From NCBI GenBank assembly GCA_038380435.1, contig JAWZYU010000030.1, positions 64,677,817-64,741,816 on the forward strand: a stretch of DNA of 64,000 bases, in the 5' to 3' direction. This document shows, in pieces, positions 33,900 to 46,053 of the stretch. Below the pieces are notes generated by a model. That model searched no databases and had not been told where the DNA came from. It saw only the letters and a program-made list of their open reading frames with translations. Position 1 is the first letter of the stretch. Each line of letters opens with the position of its first letter. The translations under genes and the position numbers were made by a program. The DNA is from Ryuthela nishihirai (lineage: Eukaryota > Arthropoda > Arachnida > Araneae > Heptathelidae).

Positions 33900-36180
33900 A
33901 GGCATATAATCTACCCGTCGGAAATACCACATCCCCTAAACACACTCTCCTACTCACCTCTGAACCCTTTCCCACCTACATTAACGCATCCCATCCCGCA
34001 TCACTTTCTGAAATTCTAAGTCGTCGGCAAGAATGTCGATAAATAAACTTGTCACTCGCTAGCATTCCGAAGCTCCTTTCATTACCCAACCTCTATGGTA
34101 CGCCAAGTAAAATCTCCTTAATAATTTTTTATACTTGATAGCATAGAACATTTGTTGAAGTGCTTAAAAAAATTTAAGTGTTATAGAGAATTAAAGATTT
34201 TAATTTAATTACTGCACTCTGAACCTCTGATGTAATTTTTTTTTATAAAAAAACATTCCAGCATACAAAAAATACTCTAAACGAAATGTAAGGCTGAATT
34301 CAAATATTTTTACTGATTCCTAATATCATGAGTTGATCTAGATTTATAGGAATTGTAATGAAAAAAATGTAGTTACGCCTATTCATTTGTTTTTTTTATA
34401 TTTTTTTTTATCTTGTGAAACAATCATCCTATTTTCAAACTGTTTTGATTTTCAAATTCTTTACAAAATTTCCATTCAAATAATATTTTATCAGTCCAGA
34501 ACAGTAATGTCAAACATAATGCCAGCGAGACCATTTTATCAGACTATAATAATATTTACAATTAATAAATTTTTATTAAATCGATTTTTTAACCAAGAAT
34601 TCAGAATATAAATTTGAAACTCGATTTTAGGAAGCTGCAATTATTATTTCAAATTCTATTTTACCAAAAAACATACAAATTTTTTATATAACTCAGTCAA
34701 CTCTGAATGTATTGAATGCTTAATAGCATTGTTATAGGTTTGAATTCAGACTATGATATGGTCAACTACAAAATGCACGTTTTGTTTCTTTGAAGGTAAT
34801 ATATTATACTCTTTCACTGCATATCCCTTTGCTCTGTGAGGCCTCTTTTGCTTTTATCAATGTTTATATTTTAAAATGTATAAAAACTGTATTAATCAAT
34901 AAGTTACATAAAAATATCCAGATTTTATCAGTCTCTTTTCATAAAACTGATAAATTTCAAAATTTAATACACAATGCATAATATTTAGAAAAAGTAACTG
35001 GTCAAGTATGCATACAAGCTTAATATGACTGCATTATTTTCAAAAAATAAACAGGAAACATAGTTTTTTGAAAACACAGTTATCAGAGGTTCACAGAATG
35101 TATCCAAATTTAGCCATTATGCTGAAACTGTTTCCATGTAAATTGGTAAATGATTAAAACCCATGTCTTATTCGCTGCAAGAATATCTACAAGGATAACG
35201 ATTGAATGACACTTCTATTACTGGCACAGAAGTACAATTTTCAGATTGATTGAATGGGCAAGACAAAACACTATGACATGGTAAAAAATATTTCACAAGA
35301 GATACTTGCAGTGCTTTAATACACACTACTGAGGCTCTGATTGTGGAAATTTGGTTTACAGCCAGAACAAGAGGCCTTGTTCTCTTCCTCTTCCCCTCCC
35401 CCTTTGAGAATGCTAGTAAGAGTAATGGAGGCCAAAAGTTATCAAATTTATATATATTTCACACATTTTTCCAGAGTTTTTTAAAGACCTCTAAAATGGA
35501 AAGGGAAATGTTATACTGCAATGGAAATATAGTCTCTTTCTCCCTCCACTTATTCTGGCTAGATTGTATCACTTGCCACCCTATCCCCCTATTTTTCCCA
35601 GATCCAAGTCTGATTTGTATATGTGCTAAGTTGGAAAGTTAGAATCAGAGGTTAGGGGGTGAAAATAAATTGAGAATTAAAATTTAGCATTGTTACATTC
35701 ATGTAACAAAATGATTTAATATCTATGGTCAGAGTATCAAACATACTGTTAATCTTCTGAATTTCAATATATTGTGAATTTAGTATTTCTGATACATTAT
35801 ACAGAATTTCCATAGCTTTAGTGTACAATAACAACAATAAATGAAAATCTGATTTTTTTCAAAGCTTCATGTGGTAAAAAACTATTTGGAAAAACAAATT
35901 CTAGAATAAAATTGCAATGTATATTTGGTATTCATGCTTTTGTTTTGAAAACACTGATGAAAACATAAAACTCTTGAACAAAATTCTGTAACGTTAAAAA
36001 TAAGCAATTAAAGCTACAGTTGTCAAGTAGCCAGTTTTACTATGTTGCTAGTAAAACATCCTGTTGGAAAAGACGGACTCATGATCTCACTGCAGTCTCA
36101 AGCTGAAGCAAGGTGGTCTACCTTCATATAGTCTTGCCTATATATGCATATCCTGTTTATTTTATTACACATTTAAGCAG
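33900..36180. other. AT-rich stretch, no gene seen
   Basis: 33900-34120 is pyrimidine-rich and unlike its surroundings but unassigned. 35340-35600 shares blocks (ttaaagacctctaaaa; gaaatgttatactgcaa) with 2585-2660, a small dispersed repeat. No coding or splice evidence. Confidence 0.4.
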
Positions 36181-36346
36181 GAGTCTGATCAAAGGGGTCT
36201 GGGTTCGAGCCCTGGGTAAGGCATGGTTGTTTGTGTTGTCTTTCTGTGATGTCCCGCCATCCTCACAGACCTTCTACTATGGTGTATTAAATTGACAAGC
36301 TCCTGTCAGATCTCTGTGGCAAGCAGCTGCTTGAAGGGGTATTTAT
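36181..36346 (+). repeat. SINE-B, head-truncated
   Basis: Begins within the tRNA-like part (gggttcgagccctgggtaag, the B box) and runs through the SINE-B body to gcaagcagctgcttgaaggg and a TTTA tail. The A-box half is missing. Confidence 0.88.
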
Positions 36347-37043
36347 TTATTTATTATATTTATTAGTGAACCTAATGTTCTAAAAAACTGTTGAACTACT
36401 TGTCAAAATGGGCCAGAAGAGTTGAGTCACCTGTCTTTGTCAACATCGGTCATGGTTTAATCACATGAATTTTATATGCAAACATTTTAATCTCTTATCG
36501 AATAATGGTTAAAGGGATGAAGAATAAGTAGATGTCAAATAATGCATACAAAGCTTTTTTGAAACCAACTATCGAAAAAAACGTTTTATAGATTTTCAAG
36601 GACTATGAATGAGGCCTAGTTGTAGAAGTGCAATATTTTCTGGCATTCCCATAGACTTTTTCGCTGTCTAAACTTCCCTTTTTATTGTTCATCATATATA
36701 TATATCGATCATACTGTCTTTTCAACATTTTTATTAACCTGTTAATAATTGATCTGCATATACTTTTTACACTGCCCAATCTTACTCAAAACTGCTTACA
36801 AGAATATTCTACAATTCATTTTGTGGTTCCATTGCATCATCTAGGACCAGCAATAAATTGCTAGCCTAGATGATTTTTTTTATAAATAGATAATTTTAGT
36901 ATATTGTATATACTCACTGTTCAATAGGTACATTGATCCTGTTAATGATCAATATTCTTTGTTATGAAAATAATATAAGAAGCTTTAATTCTTTGTTTTT
37001 ACTCATATTCTTTTCACATTTTGACATTTGGCTTACATTATTT
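36347..37043. other. AT-rich stretch, no gene seen
   Basis: Likely downstream of the host gene's 3' end. No feature recognised. Confidence 0.35.
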
Positions 37044-37049
37044 TTTATT
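37044..37049 (-). terminator. Candidate polyadenylation signal
   Basis: AATAAA on the minus strand, about 465 bp after the stop codon of the candidate last exon. A variant ATTAAA at 37155-37160 is nearer. Such motifs are common in AT-rich DNA. Confidence 0.25.
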
Positions 37050-37512
37050 AGATCATTGTGAAAATGAATATATATAAAACAGTAACAGAAGTCAATCTGA
37101 AAACGATTCAAAATAATACAGACACAAGGCTACAATGGCAAATGTTTGAAAAAATTTAATTATATCAACCACACAAAAGCAAAAATGTCTCTAGGAAAGT
37201 GACTAAATCCCCTTTCAGGCAGTATTGCACTAGGGGTGTAGCTGGCAAACACTGAACCGCCTACACAAATGTTATTTACATATTTACAAATGGACTGCAA
37301 AAACACTGCAGTGCATAGATGAAAGTCAATGGTCACAAAACACAGAACCTGCAATCATACAACACAGGCAATCTGAGCATATTGTGCATGACACCTGTAT
37401 AAGTCAACTGTACACATCCTCTTACCACTGATAAGAATCCAGCAGTGGTGGAAAGGCATATAATCAGTCCATGTATTCACACAACAAATGAAACTGTATG
37501 CATAGGGAAATA

Positions 37513-37868
37513 TTACTGGCCAGGAAAGTGAGAATTACTGGGATATGAGGTGGGCCTTATGGAATTTATATCTGACCAATTACGAATTATTTTGCTACTC
37601 CTTGGCAATTCTGAATTCCTTACACCACTCACAGATTCAGTACTGCAATCAGATTTTGACTTTGGCCATAGACTATTTCTAAATCCTTCTAGGACTCTTC
37701 TCACTCCTCTAGATGGGCTACGCTGAGGCACATTTAGGCATTTTTCTGCAGACTGATACCAGTGTGATTCAAAGAAAGGACCAGCCATCTCCTTTGATGA
37801 AGTGTCTGGGTTGTTACTGGGATGACAGGCCTCATCTGTCCTTTCCTGGTTCACACTCCTCGGATGGG
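37513..37868 (-). CDS. Candidate terminal exon of the Trio-like gene
   Basis: An unusually stop-free minus-strand block encodes a polar, Ser-rich tail of 117 residues (HPRSVNQERTDEACH at the start, SNSHFPGQ at the end). The stop codon is at 37513. The proposed start is the acceptor tgtctccctctgctgcag, after which the exon has two bases before a full codon. The PH exon at 49721-49538 ends with one extra base, so the two join in frame. A second acceptor (ccctgcag) 37925 would be out of phase with that exon. Residues about 49-66 (SRGVRRVLEGFRNSLWPK) are basic and may form an amphipathic helix. I do not recognise the sequence. An ending soon after the second DH-PH unit would fit an arthropod Trio without SH3-kinase tail. 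Other exons between could exist. Confidence 0.4.
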
Positions 37869-38791
37869 CTGCAGCAGAGGGAGACAAATTCTTCGATAAG
37901 CACAGGTTCCACATGCATTCTGAGCTGCAGGGTGAAATATGGTGGGAATAAGGCAGGCAACATTCACAGTGAGGGATGTGCTAGTGGCAAGGGAAACATT
38001 CAGTTTTCAACAGAAAATAGGTGTTAACAAAGGTTAGCACTTAAGCCTTTTTACTACATGCAACATCTAATAATTACTTCATGCAAGGAAAGTATTCAAA
38101 AACAATAATTAAACACAAAATGAGCATGCCATTTGCAATCCAAATAATATTTAAGAAAAAGAAACTGCTTCTGGTAAAGATGGGCTACCAATTGTGTTAG
38201 TATTCAAATACATGCAAAGCAGTTGAAATGCAAGATAATAGTTCTGGAAGCAAGCTGATTATTTAATGCAAACCAAAATATATTCTTCAATTATTCATAC
38301 TGATGAACATATATTTTTAACTCATGCACAGTTTACAGACAGCAAAACAAATGCTCATTATAAATATGGGATCATTTCAAATTTAGGATACAGGTAATTC
38401 CATAAGGTGAATAAAAAAAAAGCAGTTCATAGTTACATAATAAATTAACTATTTTCTTAAAAGGAAATGCTAATTTTTTAATGTTACAATTCTATAATTC
38501 AACATTTATAAAAATTTTATAAAACATTTCATTAATTTACAACTAATTATTGTACATCTCAAAATAAGTAAAACCTATCCTGTATAATAATATACTATCT
38601 CTGTCAGTATGTAACAGAGTCCAGTTGCCAGAGGAGGAATGAGATACATTAGACGAAGTCTTGCCTGCATGAAGCTCAGTCTGTAGCTTTCCCTACATAT
38701 TAACCTTTAAAATGATATTTAAGTAAAAATTGAATAGCAAAGTTTATAATGTTATTTTATATAGTTCTTTATTGTTTAGTGTATCATCAAA
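37869..38791. other. Stretch without a confident gene
   Basis: Presumed intron. The open frame of the candidate exon continues to about 37960 upstream of the acceptor, so the exon could be longer. The rest is AT-rich with nothing recognised. Confidence 0.35.
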
Positions 38792-38992
38792 TAAATAAAT
38801 AAAAATAAATACCCCCTCAAGCAGCTGCTTGCCACAGAGGTCTGACAGGAGCCTGTCAGTTTATATGCCACAGTAGAAGGTCTGAGAGGATGGCAGGACC
38901 TCAGCAGAAAAACAACACGAACATCCATGCCTTACTCGGGACTTGAACCTGGGTCCCTTAGATCAGTAGCCAAGTGCGTTAACCACTCGACC
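38792..38992 (-). repeat. SINE-B, near full length
   Basis: Intact body and tail. On the minus strand the tRNA-like head keeps gagtggttaacgcactt and gggacccaggttcaag. The extreme 5' end is lost at an aggaaatt junction. Confidence 0.9.
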
Positions 38993-39394
38993 AGGAAATT
39001 ATTAATTGACTAGGCCAAAACTAGATTATCAGAAGATTAGTTTTCATTGAATGGCAACTTGACTGCACTGTCACAGTAAACAGTTCCTGTGTTAGGATCT
39101 AATGGTTTTTAATCAAGTGAAGTACTTTAAATGTTTATACCCCAGAAAGACTCAAGCTTCAAGAGTTATAGCTTTCCCAATGTATTTAAGATTATAATGC
39201 AAATGATAGAGCAAATCGTTTGTTGTATGTATGCCTGTCCATGCAGTTTTTATACATATAGGAATACCTCATTGGCTGGCTATAAAAGCAGCTTGACCTT
39301 TTGCTACATCACATCATCCATAAATACAAATTTTGATGACTTTGGCTGATGAGTTACTTCTCTGGAAGGAGTGAAGCAAGCCAACAACAGGGGG
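38993..39394. other. Stretch without a gene
   Basis: AT-rich presumed intron sequence. Nothing recognised. Confidence 0.35.
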
Positions 39395-39752
39395 TGGTTG
39401 GGTTGTTTTACCTCTGGGTGGCACTTTTCTGCACACAATAGGCTAAATGGATACGTCACAAGGACCCCGAGGGATTAGAGAAGTTTGGAGGAGGGGACCC
39501 ACTGGAATAGCTGTTGGGAGAAAGATGGTAGCCTCCCGTCAAGGCCATCCAGCGTGTTTTTTAATGTGTGCAGAGTGTGGCTCTCCCGCACACAGGCCTA
39601 TGTTTTAATGTCCCATCCGATGTTCCCTGCTGATCATAGGCAGGGCAGGGTGTTTTGTGGAGATAAATCTCAACGCTGACCCAGCTGGGGCTCGAACCTG
39701 GGAACTGCAAATTATGAGCCTGGTGCACTACCGACTGAGCCATCCACGTACC
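39395..39752 (-). repeat. SINE-A with an internal deletion
   Basis: Well-conserved ends. About 25 bp are missing after cccatccgatg compared with other copies, where the gacggcggcctttcc block should be. A run of 15 G follows at 39761-39775. Confidence 0.88.
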
Positions 39753-41029
39753 ACAGGCGTGGGGGGGGGGGGGGGAGATGGCTTCACAGCCTAAGTTGTA
39801 GGGGTAGAGACCATAGTACAGTATATTAAGAGATAGTAGTACATTTAAAAATTTATTAGAAGTACTTGAAAAATAATAAAGGAATAAATATACGACCCAT
39901 TTTTATATGGTTCTGGTAAATATGAAAAAAAAACTATGCACTAACCACAATAAAAGTTTAGCCTGTCAAATTTAAAATTATTCTTTTTAAACAAACTCTA
40001 TTAAATACATTATATGCATTGATTTGGTATGCAAAATTTTGTGGTTTTGTACCACAAACCTTTGAATATGGGGTGATGAGTGGAAAGAGTACAAGATTAA
40101 GACAAAAAACACAGAAAAAAAATATATGCAAGAGCACAAAAGTATTTCTATTAAAAAATGGAAAATTCCCAGAATTCTTTCTTAAATAACATATAAAATG
40201 ATATATGTATTAAAAATGTATAATATGTATTAAAAACAGCTGGTTAAAAAATTTTTTTTTGCTTGCGAGATCCTTAGATTGCAGCATCTGCAAACCAGAT
40301 AATTGGTTCACAGGAAATGGAAAATTTTATTGTGTGTATACTCAGAAAATAAGATACAAATATGAAATGACAAATCATTACCTATCATCAAATGAGAAAT
40401 CACATTTTTATTTCTGATGTGTATGATATTTTACTAGGCCTCAAAGGACTATTATGGTCAAAACAGTTGTCTTCGTATAATTTTATTTTAGTCCCACATT
40501 TTATGCCTGACACTAAAAATAGATTAAAAGTAAATAATAAAATCTTATTCCACAGAGAATATCATTTTAACCTTTCTTGTTCAGTGGAATAATTTATAAT
40601 TGGGAAACCCTACTCAAGTCTTATTCTCAGCCTCCTCTCCCCCCAAAAAAATACTGGATATGTGCCTCACAGTGGCTATAACTGCAATGGTAGAAAGCAT
40701 GCAATCACATGCAGCTCCCAGGCAGGATAGTGGTCTCGCCTTTTTCTTGTGAAATTTGCATGCCATTTTGAGATTTTGGGCAATTATATGCTTTGAGATG
40801 TTGTTTTCCATATAGCTTACTAAAAATTATTTTGCCAAACACCTTCACTTGCTAATGTTTTAGCAGATGTAACATATTTTTACAAATAATAACTCCTGAA
40901 TTCAGTATATATTCCTAAACTAGTCTAACTTTAATTATATTTCAATTAATACCACCAAAAGAATGCTATCAACTCTCTCTAAATGCAGCAGCTTCTTTCA
41001 TTCCTAAGAATATAGTAATTTAAACTTTT
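39753..41029. other. AT-rich stretch, no gene seen
   Basis: Contains the G15 tract at 39761-39775 and otherwise plain AT-rich presumed intron sequence. Confidence 0.4.
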
Positions 41030-41214
41030 AGTCCCGTGGGCGAGTGATTAACATGCTTAGCTAATGATCTAAGGGACCTGGGTTCAAGCCCTGGGTAAGG
41101 TATGGACGTTTGTGTTGTCTTTCTGCTGAGGTCCTGCCATCTTCACAGACCTTCTACTATGGCATATAAACTGACAGGCTCCTATCAGACCTCTGTAGCA
41201 AGCAGCTGCTTGAG
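41030..41214 (+). repeat. SINE-B
   Basis: Head (gtgggcgagtgattaacatg; gggttcaagccctgggtaag), body and gcaagcagctgcttgaggg are present. The TTTA tail is missing, and R1 sequence follows almost at once. Confidence 0.9.
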
Positions 41215-41217
41215 GGA

Positions 41218-42213
41218 ATTCATATTTTATTGAACTCCTACCCAATACTTATAAAAATTTAGCAGATTTTCAATTTTAAAGGCATTTTTTATTTACTTTA
41301 ATGTTTCTAAAATTATTTTTTATTGCTTCTCAAATGGATACTGCGATTATAAACAATATTTTATTAGAAACGATCGAAAGTGAAACTGTTAGTGATCTAT
41401 AATGGTGGCAATCAGAACAAGCATTAGGATTACTCAGAGCATGATTTTTAAATGGTAGGATTTTATTTATCAATATTTTTCATTACATTTAAAACACGTA
41501 AGCAAAATAAGGTCAGGAAATTGTGATTTTTAACCAAAATTTCTGCCGGAAGTTTCTTTTCCATAGCGGTTATGCAGCTTCTTAATAAAGCAACTCATTC
41601 TCAAATTAAGTGCATTGATTAAACTTTAAATGCTTTGAAACTTTTCAAATTTTTTTCATAGTTCTTCGTCACTTTTCTGATATATTTTTCATTTCTTATT
41701 TAAATTATCTAGGTTTTAAAGCAAAATTATTTTTTATGATACTGCTTTACTTAGGTTAGAGTTTGCCAATCGTCAAAAGTCTAAGAATATACAATATGCA
41801 TTATATGCATAAATGACTAAATAATTTAGAAAAAAAAAATGAAAGATTTAAGCAATAATTAAAATATTATGAACTGTTTATATTAGAATAATAAAATAAG
41901 AAGAAAAAACGGGAAATATATATATATTTAAAATTTTACTAAAATAAAGTGGAAAACAATACAGTAAAATTTTGCAATGTTTAAAAAAAAATGCTTAAAA
42001 AATTTCACCTACCATTTTTTCTTCTTCGATTTTTTGCCATTTTATGAAGCACAATTAAATGCTCTTTCTTTTGGTATATAACATGACATATTTCTGTTCA
42101 TTAGTTACTTTGGGATGAAGTTCTAAAGTTATTTTATTTTCTGAAAATACTTTAAAAAATATATCCAGCCATCACAGTGAGTTCAGTTTCAGAAACCTGG
42201 CACCGTAAGGGTT
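41218..42213 (+). repeat. R1 dispersed repeat, uninterrupted copy
   Basis: Aligns with 9300-11395 after removal of its two SINEs. The end is ggcaccgtaagggttaa. This copy shows the undisturbed target of the SINE at 10896 (ttagttactttggg). No protein-coding frame. Confidence 0.7.
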
Positions 42214-42539
42214 AAAGATCAAAAGAAGGAAATTATTGTTTCTCCCAATGTAGATATCATTAACTCCAGAAACAACAGTATTTTAGGAATTAGGTAAAAT
42301 AATGATTACTCCACAAATCATATAATCTTATATTAGTACTTGTCTATAAGCAATATATATATATGAAGTGTAATAGAAGTATTTTGCTATCTATGGATTA
42401 GCAGGATACACAACACACAACAAAAACAAGCAATTCTCACTCAAAATGGACAAACTAAAAGGGTAAGCACAGCTTACAAGAACTGATTATATCTTATTTT
42501 TAAGTGTGTACAATAAGTGAATTTAATACACAATTATTT

Positions 42540-42963
42540 CAAAAATTGAGTTGAAAAAAAAAATTGGTTGTCCTGACTGGGATTTGAACCCAGGTCTCCC
42601 AAGAAGCATGCCAGGCATCTTAACCACTATACCACTGAGGAACTAACCATCCCTTCAACTAAGTGACATATATGTCTTCCTGTTGAGTCATCAGTGGCAC
42701 CATCTATTAATTACTACCATCAAAAAATGAGCCAGCTTGGCTGCCAAACTCCTGATAATAGATGACACCACTGGTGACTCAACAGGAAGATACATATGTC
42801 ACTTAGATGAAGGGATGGTTAGTTCCTCAGCAGTCTAGCAGTTAAAACACCCGGGAATGCTTCTGGGAGACCTGGGTTCGAATCTCAGTCAGTACAACCA
42901 ATTTTTTTCAACTCAATTTTTCAAGTGTTCCTTGTCTACAGGACTTTTCCTGTGATAATTTAT
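42540..42963. mobile_element. Inverted dimer of tRNA-like SINEs with one 13-bp target duplication
   Basis: Two arms of about 165 bp, 42541-42708 and 42757-42922, are inverted copies at roughly 85 percent identity by eye. Each carries a tRNA-like sequence: 42571-42641 on the minus strand and 42824-42894 on the plus strand. Their A boxes are like gtggtatagtggttaaga and the B box is gggttcraat. The tRNA-like part most resembles tRNA-Glu. The whole unit is flanked by a single direct repeat, tacacaattattt (42527-42539 and 42964-42976), so it seems to have inserted as one piece. It ends in a short tail with aggacttttcct. Confidence 0.75.
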
Positions 42964-43090
42964 TACACAATTATTTTCTTTATATAGGAAGAAAATTGTA
43001 ATATTTTAGCAATTTACAATTAATTGAAGTAGATACTTCTATTACAAATTCAATGCATAGCATGGCACTAACATTAAAGTTTTATTACAA

Positions 43091-43544
43091 AGTTGTTGGG
43101 CTGTTTTACATCTGAGCAGCACTTTACAAAATGTGCTAAATGGCCAAGTTACAAGGATATTTAACACAATGGCGAAGACACAAGGTTATTTAGCACATTG
43201 GCACAATGGCCAAGTCACAGGACTATTTAGCACATTGGCCAGGTCACCCTGAGGGCTCAGAAAAGGTTTGGGAAAGGGACCCATTGGTCATATGTTAGAC
43301 AGCTGGAAGCCATCTGCCAAGGCAATCCAGTGCATTTTTAACATGCAAAGGGCATGGGTCTCATGAATATGAAGAAATGGCTTAATACCTAATCTGATGG
43401 ACAGTGATGACCTTTCAAACCCTTTGGTGTCCCCTTTTTCACTAATGCAAAAATAAATCTCACTGCCAGTGCAAAGTTAGGACTCAAACCTTGGAACTGC
43501 AAATTATGAGCCTGATATGCTACTGATTGAGTCAACATCCATAA
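43091..43544 (-). repeat. SINE-A, degraded, with an internal triplicated segment
   Basis: Ends and middle match SINE-A with many changes. The segment around gtgctaaatggccaagt is present three times in diverged form (43130-43245), lengthening the copy to about 450 bp. Confidence 0.78.
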
Positions 43545-43833
43545 CCATTAGCACAGATCCTAAAAGCATAGTATATTTCTCATCTATATATCTTACAACA
43601 ATATATATATATTACTAACCTTTCTTTATTCATTTCTTTTTGGTATGCTATAGGTGACTGTAAGGCTATTAAAAGAAACAAACAGTATAAGAAAAACAAG
43701 CAAAAAAGATGTGTGCTTTGACAATGACAATTATACATTGAACTGTAAAATTGAGAATAAAAATAATACCATTTTTTTTAATTGCCCTTTTAATTTTTTT
43801 TTATTGACATTTGTAGGGTTAACTTGTGTTTAA

Positions 43834-44274
43834 CTTATATTTCATATAAGGAAAACTATAACTAAATCACTTGAAAACCTATTAAGTAAACATAATATTA
43901 AATTACCCAGTACTATTACCCATTCTATCAAAAATCTAGTTTTAAAAGACAGAGATCTGAAACCCCCCACGGGGGGAGTATATGAAATCGAAATCCCTGA
44001 TCCTGATAACTTACTGGGGGGTAAAAATAAATACATAAGAAAAACATATAGACAATATGAGACATGTATGCATGAACATTTCACTGATATAAGTAAAAAG
44101 AACCTTACAACAGCATTATCAAAAACAATAGTAGAAAACAATATTAAAATTGATAAAATTAATTTTAAACCCGGAATAGCCCCAAAAACAAAATTTCAAT
44201 TGCAGTACGCCAAATATGTTCATGTTATATGTAACTCTAGTTGGTCTCTGATTAGAAGAGTTAACTGTGAGTAA
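43834..44274 (+). pseudogene. Penelope-like element, GIY-YIG endonuclease remnant
   Basis: An open frame of about 146 residues reads GVYEIEIPD, then NKYIRKTYRQYETCMHEHFTD. This is the arrangement of a GIY-YIG nuclease, the endonuclease that ends Penelope-like retroelement proteins: GVYEI for GIY, KYIRKT for the KYIGKT-type YIG motif, and an EH Glu at the helix end. The YIG glycine is Arg, and the usual Arg of the R..EH motif is Cys, so the active site is lost. No RT domain is visible upstream. The frame is open only from a stop near 43831 and has no proven start. A second remnant follows at 44842. Confidence 0.6.
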
Positions 44275-44841
44275 AAATGTAAAATTGGGGTAATTTAAGG
44301 TGTAATTTAAGTATATTCCATAGTTAATGATGAAAATGTACAGCACTTCCCTTGGCTTGAAAACTTCTCCCTGGAAGAATGTTTTTTTAACTTTTGTACC
44401 ACAGCATTATCGTGATATAAAATTATTGAAGAATTCTAGCTGTTTTATCTTATTATTATATGATATTAGCATATAGATACTGCTCAAACCCTCCCCCCAC
44501 TTAAAAAAAAAGAGGAGTTAAACTACATATATAATTCAACAAGCAAGTTATTCTAAATACACCTAAAATAGTGTTTTGCAGAAAGCAAAATTCCAAACTA
44601 AGAAAGATACTCAACCCCAAGGAGCACAATAAAGTAAAAGTGACAAACCACAATATACAATAAGTACATATTATGTGGAGAATAGTTTGCATTCAATAAA
44701 GGCAACCTTAGCAAAATTTAATTTAGTGTACCATTTAATATAAATAGTAATATAAAAAATTTAGTAATTAATGATAGGAATAAATTACCATTAATGGGCT
44801 GGGTATATGTGTGTGCATGTGTATGGTAATCAAATACAAAG
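44275..44841. other. AT-rich stretch between Penelope remnants
   Basis: No coding signal. It may be element-derived untranslated sequence. Confidence 0.3.
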
Positions 44842-45063
44842 AGAGGAACGGGAAACAAACTACAAGTGAAGGATGGCTATGCTGGTATAATATACCGAAC
44901 AGTCATTGAAAGAATAATGGAACATCAAAAAGATATCAATAATAGTAATCCAGTTACAGCTTTAGTACAAACTATAATAGAAAATAAATTGGATATAACA
45001 AATTTATCCTTTAAAATATTGACAGCTCCTTCCCCCAACAAATTTTCAACTACATTACATTGA
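44842..45063 (+). pseudogene. Second GIY-YIG remnant, Penelope-like
   Basis: DGYAGIIYRTVIERIMEHQK followed by VTALVQTIIENKLDI parallels the first remnant (RKTYRQYETCMHEH and TALSKTIVENNIKID). Here the Arg before IMEH and the Glu of EH are kept, but YIG reads YAG. The N-terminal GIY part is missing. It is either a duplicated or a separate fragment of the same element family. Confidence 0.5.
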
Positions 45064-46053
45064 AAATATATTAATTTTAATAAAAACAATACATTCAATA
45101 CCAATATAGCTCCCCTTACAGCAGCTTGGAATCTTTTGCTACATAAGCAAGAGCTAGACTAGCAACAATACTAACACTGCTAGGAGGCCTGGAGTACATA
45201 AACTCATGTATCAACCTTCGACCTTGCCTGTAGAAGCCCAACAAGTGTTGGGACAAAAAACATATTGCTTTTAATCATGTGGTGTTAAAATCCTCTTTTA
45301 AAGTTTAAAGTTATAAGTTAAATGTCGGCCTGGTTGCCCCAATTATGAGAATAATCTGCAAAGTGCCCAGAATACAGCAAAAGTAGAAGCAGTTGGGAGT
45401 CCATACAACTCGGTGAAGGTGATGTCATCTTGGCACAGCTGGAATCTGAGACAGAGAAACAATCTTCAGCCAGCACAGAGCTGCAATTCAAGAAGAGCAT
45501 GGCACCCAAGGAATAACACCATCAAAAAACTAACAGCTGCAATAATGATGAGTGTGGCAGCAGTAATTAACATCCCTACAACTTAAAGCACTGTGATATA
45601 GACATATTCACATTCAGGACTATGAAAGGTGTAGAATTAACTCAGTAATAAAGTATAATAGGAAATGTCATGTTGACAAGAAACACTTGAAATAATTTGC
45701 TGAAGAAAATTTGGTTTTTGTCTTACTCAGGATGAAACCAAATTTTTTTCAGTAAATTATTTCAATTATAAAAATGGGCATATCATTTACATGATATCAG
45801 AGCTTTACAATACTAAAATTTATTGTAAGCATATTTATGCATGTCCAGTACAGGCATAATGGTGCATTCAGGTACTACAGTGCTATTAATTACAGTATAA
45901 TCATGATATTAAATTATATTACAGATTAAAGACATCAAACCCATAACCAAAGTTAAATATCAAGGCATAAAGAGACTAAAAGCAAAAGATGTCACCAAAA
46001 TCTTAAGTATAAAAGAACAATGTTAAAATTAAAGGACAAATAATGAGCATATA
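45064..46053. other. Stretch without a confident gene
   Basis: On the minus strand, cttcttgaattgcag at about 45498 could be an acceptor for a Ser-rich frame, but the phase and lack of a donor argue against it. Otherwise AT-rich. Confidence 0.35.

Noticed and set aside
42571..42894. Two functional tRNA genes
   Set aside because: The acceptor stems have mismatches and the anticodon arms do not fold well. They lie in the arms of a repeat, so they are SINE promoters.
45318..45509. Ser-rich minus-strand frame near an acceptor, possible extra Trio-like exon
   Set aside because: The open frame is in the wrong phase for the PH exon, and no donor of reasonable quality follows.
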